A DNA stretch of 64,000 nt from JANQIO01 sp043513815 (GTDB taxonomy: Bacteria; Pseudomonadota; Gammaproteobacteria; Pseudomonadales; Halieaceae), in the NCBI GenBank assembly GCA_043513815.1, contig CP121313.1, positions 2,170,001 through 2,234,000 on the forward strand, written 5' to 3'. The notes under the pieces are model-generated. The model was not told the DNA's origin. It worked only from the letters and a program-made list of their open reading frames with translations, and did not search any database. A program made the translations under genes and the position numbers. This document shows positions 60,819 through 64,000 of this stretch, piece after piece (position 1 is the stretch's first letter; each line of letters begins with the position of its first letter).

Positions 60819-62600
60819 ATGAAGGTTTGCAAACTAGAGATTAAGAATTTTCGCTGCGTAAAAGAAGCGAGCCTGCTATTTGATGGCCACACTTTGTTGG
60901 TTGGGGGCAACAATGTTGGTAAATCAACCATCTGCGAAGCTTTAGATCTAGTTCTAGGGCCAGATCGTCTAAACAAGTTTTCACCAGTTGAAGAGTATGA
61001 TTTTTACAACGGTCACTATTTGGACGATGAGTTGAACCCCATAAATACTGAAATCGAAGTCACCTTGATTGACTTATCTGAAGAGATCCGTAACTCATGC
61101 GGAAACTATTTGGAGTTTTGGCACCCTGAAGAAGAGCGAATTCTTGGTGAAGGGGAAATTGCAGAAGTGGATACTGCCAGCCCCTGCCTTAGGCTAAAAA
61201 TGATCGCGTCCTATGTGCCAGAGGAAGATGAGTTCGAAGCAGCGGTCTACTATTCACATAGTCCTGATGCGCCGGAGGGCGAGTTAACAAAGGTAGCCAA
61301 AAGAGTAAAAAGAATGTTTGGCTTCTTGTATTTGCGGACCATTAGAACAGGCAATCGCGCGCTAAGTTTAGAGAGAGGTTCACTACTCGATATCATTCTG
61401 CGCCTAACAGAAACGAGGGCGGGGTTATGGGAGTCAGCTAGGACCCAATTGCGCGACCTTAATCCCCCAATAGATTCTGGTGCGGCCGATCTACAAGGGA
61501 TACTGGAAGACCTAGAACGTAGGCTTGGTAAATATATACCAATGCAAGGCAGTGAAAGAAAGACTCGACTGTACGTTTCCAGCCTAACAAGGGAGCACTT
61601 GAGAAAAACCCTGTCTTTTTTCTTAACGACTTCCGACGGCCAAATGCCGGTGCCATTTCAAAAAGTTGGAACGGGAACTCTCAACACTCTAGTTTTGGCT
61701 TTGCTCTCATACGTAGCAGACCTAAAAGAGGAAAACGTAATATTTGCTATGGAGGAGCCAGAAATAGCGTTGCCTCCGCATACACAACGCCGAGTAGCTG
61801 ATTACCTATTAGGGGAATCCACACAATGTTTTGTAACTTCGCACTCTCCTTATGTGATAGAACGGTTTGAGCCAGAGCAAATTCGGATATTACGGAAAAG
61901 TGACGATAGCGAATTGAGTACAACTCCCGTAACTCTAGACTCAGGATTAAAACTAAAAACCTATCAAAACCATCTTAGGCGTAGCTTTTCTGAGGCCATG
62001 CTTTCTGAAGGAGTTATTGTCGGTGAAGGAATAACGGAGGTCTCAGTATTGAAATATGTTGCTAGCCGCTTTGAGAGAGAGCATCCTGAGGTGCTACCAC
62101 TGGACCTAGCCGGCGTGACGATTCTCTCTGCTGATACTGACTCTATGCTCCTCCCGCTAGGAAAGTTCTTCGCTTCATTGGATATCCCTGTATTCGCATT
62201 CTGTGACACCAATCCTAGACGCACAGCAGAAGAAGCCGCCGAGTTAGAGGCCACATACAATTCCTTAACATCTATTCCCTATGCCAGCATGGAAAAACTG
62301 CTCGTTGATGTTGTTCCGCTAGACCGCCAGTGGGAATTATTGGATTCAATAAGAGAGGATGAGCTCATAAACCTCGACAACAAGTACGGTATCCCCGCGG
62401 AAAGGCCCAATGATAAGGCTGTAAAGAAACTTTCCCAGAAGTTTCTTAAGCGTACAAAGGGAGAAAATGGTGCGGCGATGCTACTTTCAAAATGTGAATC
62501 GCAAGAGTTACCAAATGTAGTCATAGAATTTTTAGAAACAATATATCCTCTTTTCACTTTAACAGCTGAAACTGAAGCCGCTGAAGCCGTTGAAGACTGA
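60819..62600 (+). CDS. OLD-family ATPase with TOPRIM domain, GajA-like
   Basis: 593 residues, close to GajA of Gabija (about 580). N-terminal ABC-type ATPase: Walker A GGNNVGKST at 29-37, Walker B region EEPEIALPPHTQRRV at ~311, and TSHSPYVIERF (~340). The C-terminal TOPRIM domain has GEGITEVSVLK with Glu 403, then SADTDSM and FAFCDTNP, where the expected DxD appears as DTN (Asp 463, Asn 465), and SMEKLL, KRTKGENGAAMLL. GajA is a DNA endonuclease active when nucleotides fall. The next gene is a UvrD-like helicase with a 1-base overlap (TGATG), the Gabija arrangement. Confidence 0.8.
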   Translation: MKVCKLEIKNFRCVKEASLLFDGHTLLVGGNNVGKSTICEALDLVLGPDRLNKFSPVEEYDFYNGHYLDDELNPINTEIEVTLIDLSEEIRNSCGNYLEFWHPEEERILGEGEIAEVDTASPCLRLKMIASYVPEEDEFEAAVYYSHSPDAPEGELTKVAKRVKRMFGFLYLRTIRTGNRALSLERGSLLDIILRLTETRAGLWESARTQLRDLNPPIDSGAADLQGILEDLERRLGKYIPMQGSERKTRLYVSSLTREHLRKTLSFFLTTSDGQMPVPFQKVGTGTLNTLVLALLSYVADLKEENVIFAMEEPEIALPPHTQRRVADYLLGESTQCFVTSHSPYVIERFEPEQIRILRKSDDSELSTTPVTLDSGLKLKTYQNHLRRSFSEAMLSEGVIVGEGITEVSVLKYVASRFEREHPEVLPLDLAGVTILSADTDSMLLPLGKFFASLDIPVFAFCDTNPRRTAEEAAELEATYNSLTSIPYASMEKLLVDVVPLDRQWELLDSIREDELINLDNKYGIPAERPNDKAVKKLSQKFLKRTKGENGAAMLLSKCESQELPNVVIEFLETIYPLFTLTAETEAAEAVED

Positions 62601-64000
62601 TGGATATATGTGAAGATCGACAAAGTTTACTTGATGAACCTGGGCATGCCCTTGTTACCGGTGGCCCAGGTTCTGGCAAGACGACCATTGCGTTAAAGAA
62701 AGCAGTCATTCGCATAGAAGCCGGATTGACGCCCGGGCAGTCAATCCTGTTTCTGAGTTTCTCTAGAGCGGCTGTTGCCAGAGTGGCCGAGTCAGCCTCC
62801 GAGTGGGTTCCTAAGGAGAGCTTGTCCAGGATTTCGATTCAGACTTTTCATTCCTTTTTCTGGTCCATCATAAAAACTCATAGCTATCTGCTGGGCAGTC
62901 CAAAGAAGTTGTCGATTTTGTTGCCACATGATGAGAAGGCAATCAATAAGGGCATTAAAACTCAAGATGCGAACTGGCCGAACTGGGTTGCTGAACGAGA
63001 GCGTCTGTTTAGTGAAGAAGGGCGTACAGCTTTCGATCTTTTTTCGCCAACCGCGTATCGGCTTCTATCTGAATCCTCCGAGATAAGAAATCTCGTTGCA
63101 TCCAGGTACCCGCTCATAATAGTGGATGAAGCTCAGGATACTGACGAGGAGCAGTGGTCGAGCGCGCGGGAGCTCGCATCCCAGAGTCAGCTAATATGTT
63201 TAGCCGATTTGGAGCAACAAATTTATGACTTTCGAGAAGGGGTAAATGCTGAGCGAGTTACCGATATTCTTGAGTGTTTAACACCCTTACGAATAGATCT
63301 TGGAGAACAAAACAACCGAAGCCCCGATTCAGAAATACTACAGTGTGGGAATGATATTCTTCTATCTACACCAAAGGCGGAAAAGTACAACGGTGTTGCC
63401 AAGCAGGAATTTAACCGGAGAAGGAGCCTACGCGATAGAGCGATTCGAATATCAGTGGGTAGAGCTTATAAAGCCATAAAGGATTCGACCGGAATGGCAC
63501 CGGAAAATATTGCAATACTGGCATCAACGAATAGAGGTGTTACTACGGTTGTTAACGCGCTCCGTGGAGATGACACTCAAAAATCAATACCACATAGAAT
63601 TCTATTTGATGAGACGAAAGCTCTCCTATCCAGTCGAATTATAGCTTTTTTGCTAGAACCAAAAGAAGAAGCCGATAAGCTCGATGATATCGCCATCTTT
63701 CTCGATTTACTTGTAGATGTCTTTCAATCCAAAGGTACAAAAACGGCACAGTCGAAGGCAGATACCTGGGCCGGATATGCAAGATCATTACGAGACTCAG
63801 GTAAGTGCAGAAACACAGCGATTATAAAATCCATAGACAATATTTTGGGTGAGCTGGTGGTTAACAAGTTTGAGGGGAATCCCAGGAAAGATTGGATGCT
63901 AATTCGTCACCTCCTAAAAGCAAGCAAAAATTCTGAATTGAAGGAAGTGGATACTGCTGTTGAATATCTTATGGCATTTAATCGGGGTAAAGCGATTTCA
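62600..64000 (+). CDS. UvrD/Rep-like helicase, GajB-like (partial)
   Basis: Open from the ATG at 62600 (its A is the last base of the previous stop) to the window end, 467 codons without a stop. The start GHALVTGGPGSGKTTIALKKA holds Walker A; FSRAAVARVAES is motif Ia; YPLIIVDEAQDTDEEQW is motif II (DEAQD); LADLEQQIYDF motif III; and EQNNRSP (cf. NYRS) motif IV. These are SF1A helicase motifs, shorter in the middle than UvrD, as in GajB (about 500 residues). It should act with the upstream nuclease in phage defence. The C terminus is cut off. Confidence 0.8.
   Translation, partial: MDICEDRQSLLDEPGHALVTGGPGSGKTTIALKKAVIRIEAGLTPGQSILFLSFSRAAVARVAESASEWVPKESLSRISIQTFHSFFWSIIKTHSYLLGSPKKLSILLPHDEKAINKGIKTQDANWPNWVAERERLFSEEGRTAFDLFSPTAYRLLSESSEIRNLVASRYPLIIVDEAQDTDEEQWSSARELASQSQLICLADLEQQIYDFREGVNAERVTDILECLTPLRIDLGEQNNRSPDSEILQCGNDILLSTPKAEKYNGVAKQEFNRRRSLRDRAIRISVGRAYKAIKDSTGMAPENIAILASTNRGVTTVVNALRGDDTQKSIPHRILFDETKALLSSRIIAFLLEPKEEADKLDDIAIFLDLLVDVFQSKGTKTAQSKADTWAGYARSLRDSGKCRNTAIIKSIDNILGELVVNKFEGNPRKDWMLIRHLLKASKNSELKEVDTAVEYLMAFNRGKAIS

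Noticed and set aside
1..64000. CRISPR arrays, tRNA or rRNA genes
   Set aside because: No regularly spaced direct repeats, no tRNA cloverleaf and no rRNA sequences were recognised by eye; a tRNAscan or CRISPR search would decide.

Overview
The left third of the window (about 1-23,600) looks like the GC-rich chromosome of a marine-type gammaproteobacterium, possibly of the Halieaceae/Cellvibrionales kind. That placement is inferred from gene content and order (crcB-serS-cysG, tail-specific protease, exported M17 aminopeptidase, acyl-CoA dehydrogenase, GGDEF/EAL protein), not from any marker-gene analysis. It holds housekeeping genes, a minus-strand M17 peptidase/DUF457/APC permease/acyl-CoA dehydrogenase cluster, a double-VWA secreted protein, and a tightly overlapping three-gene operon of a DUF1538 membrane protein with two PII-like proteins.

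From about 23,700 the character changes. A REP-like hairpin and an unknown anchored protein are followed by a block of short repeats resembling the transposase-binding sites at a Tn7/Tn402-type end, then an orphan TniQ-like gene, the last part of a tyrosine recombinase and a broken IS3 orfA fused to it. These mark the entrance of an accessory island that continues to the end of the window. Base composition is more AT-rich there and mixed.

The island is mostly metal and metalloid resistance. It has a minimal mer locus (merR, merC, a GDCCVxC protein, no merA). A long copper/silver block follows: a Cys/His-rich periplasmic protein, an outer-membrane barrel with a His/Asp loop, a dihaem cytochrome c, a DUF411 protein, a DUF2231 fusion, CusCBA-like RND efflux, a CopA-type ATPase, a cupredoxin, and DUF5676 and DUF2933 proteins. 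Next come a K+-channel-like protein with a DevBCA-like ABC exporter whose ATPase carries a large extra domain, several small lipoproteins, and a multicopper oxidase with a long N-terminal extension. Then a CadR/PbrR-like regulator controls a divergent CDF transporter and methyltransferase, and a Czc-type block follows (CzcI-like, CzcCBA, CzcD-like, isoprenylcysteine-methyltransferase-like). In the main copper and Czc blocks most genes overlap or are closely spaced, so each block is probably co-transcribed. Two MerR-family operators with the typical 19-bp spacer are visible.

At the right edge, behind a cluster of three hairpins, is a two-gene antiphage-type module: an OLD-family ATPase/TOPRIM nuclease and a UvrD-like helicase (cut by the window end), overlapping stop-to-start. 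This is the Gabija layout, with a variant TOPRIM aspartate motif. No tRNA, rRNA or CRISPR array was recognised.
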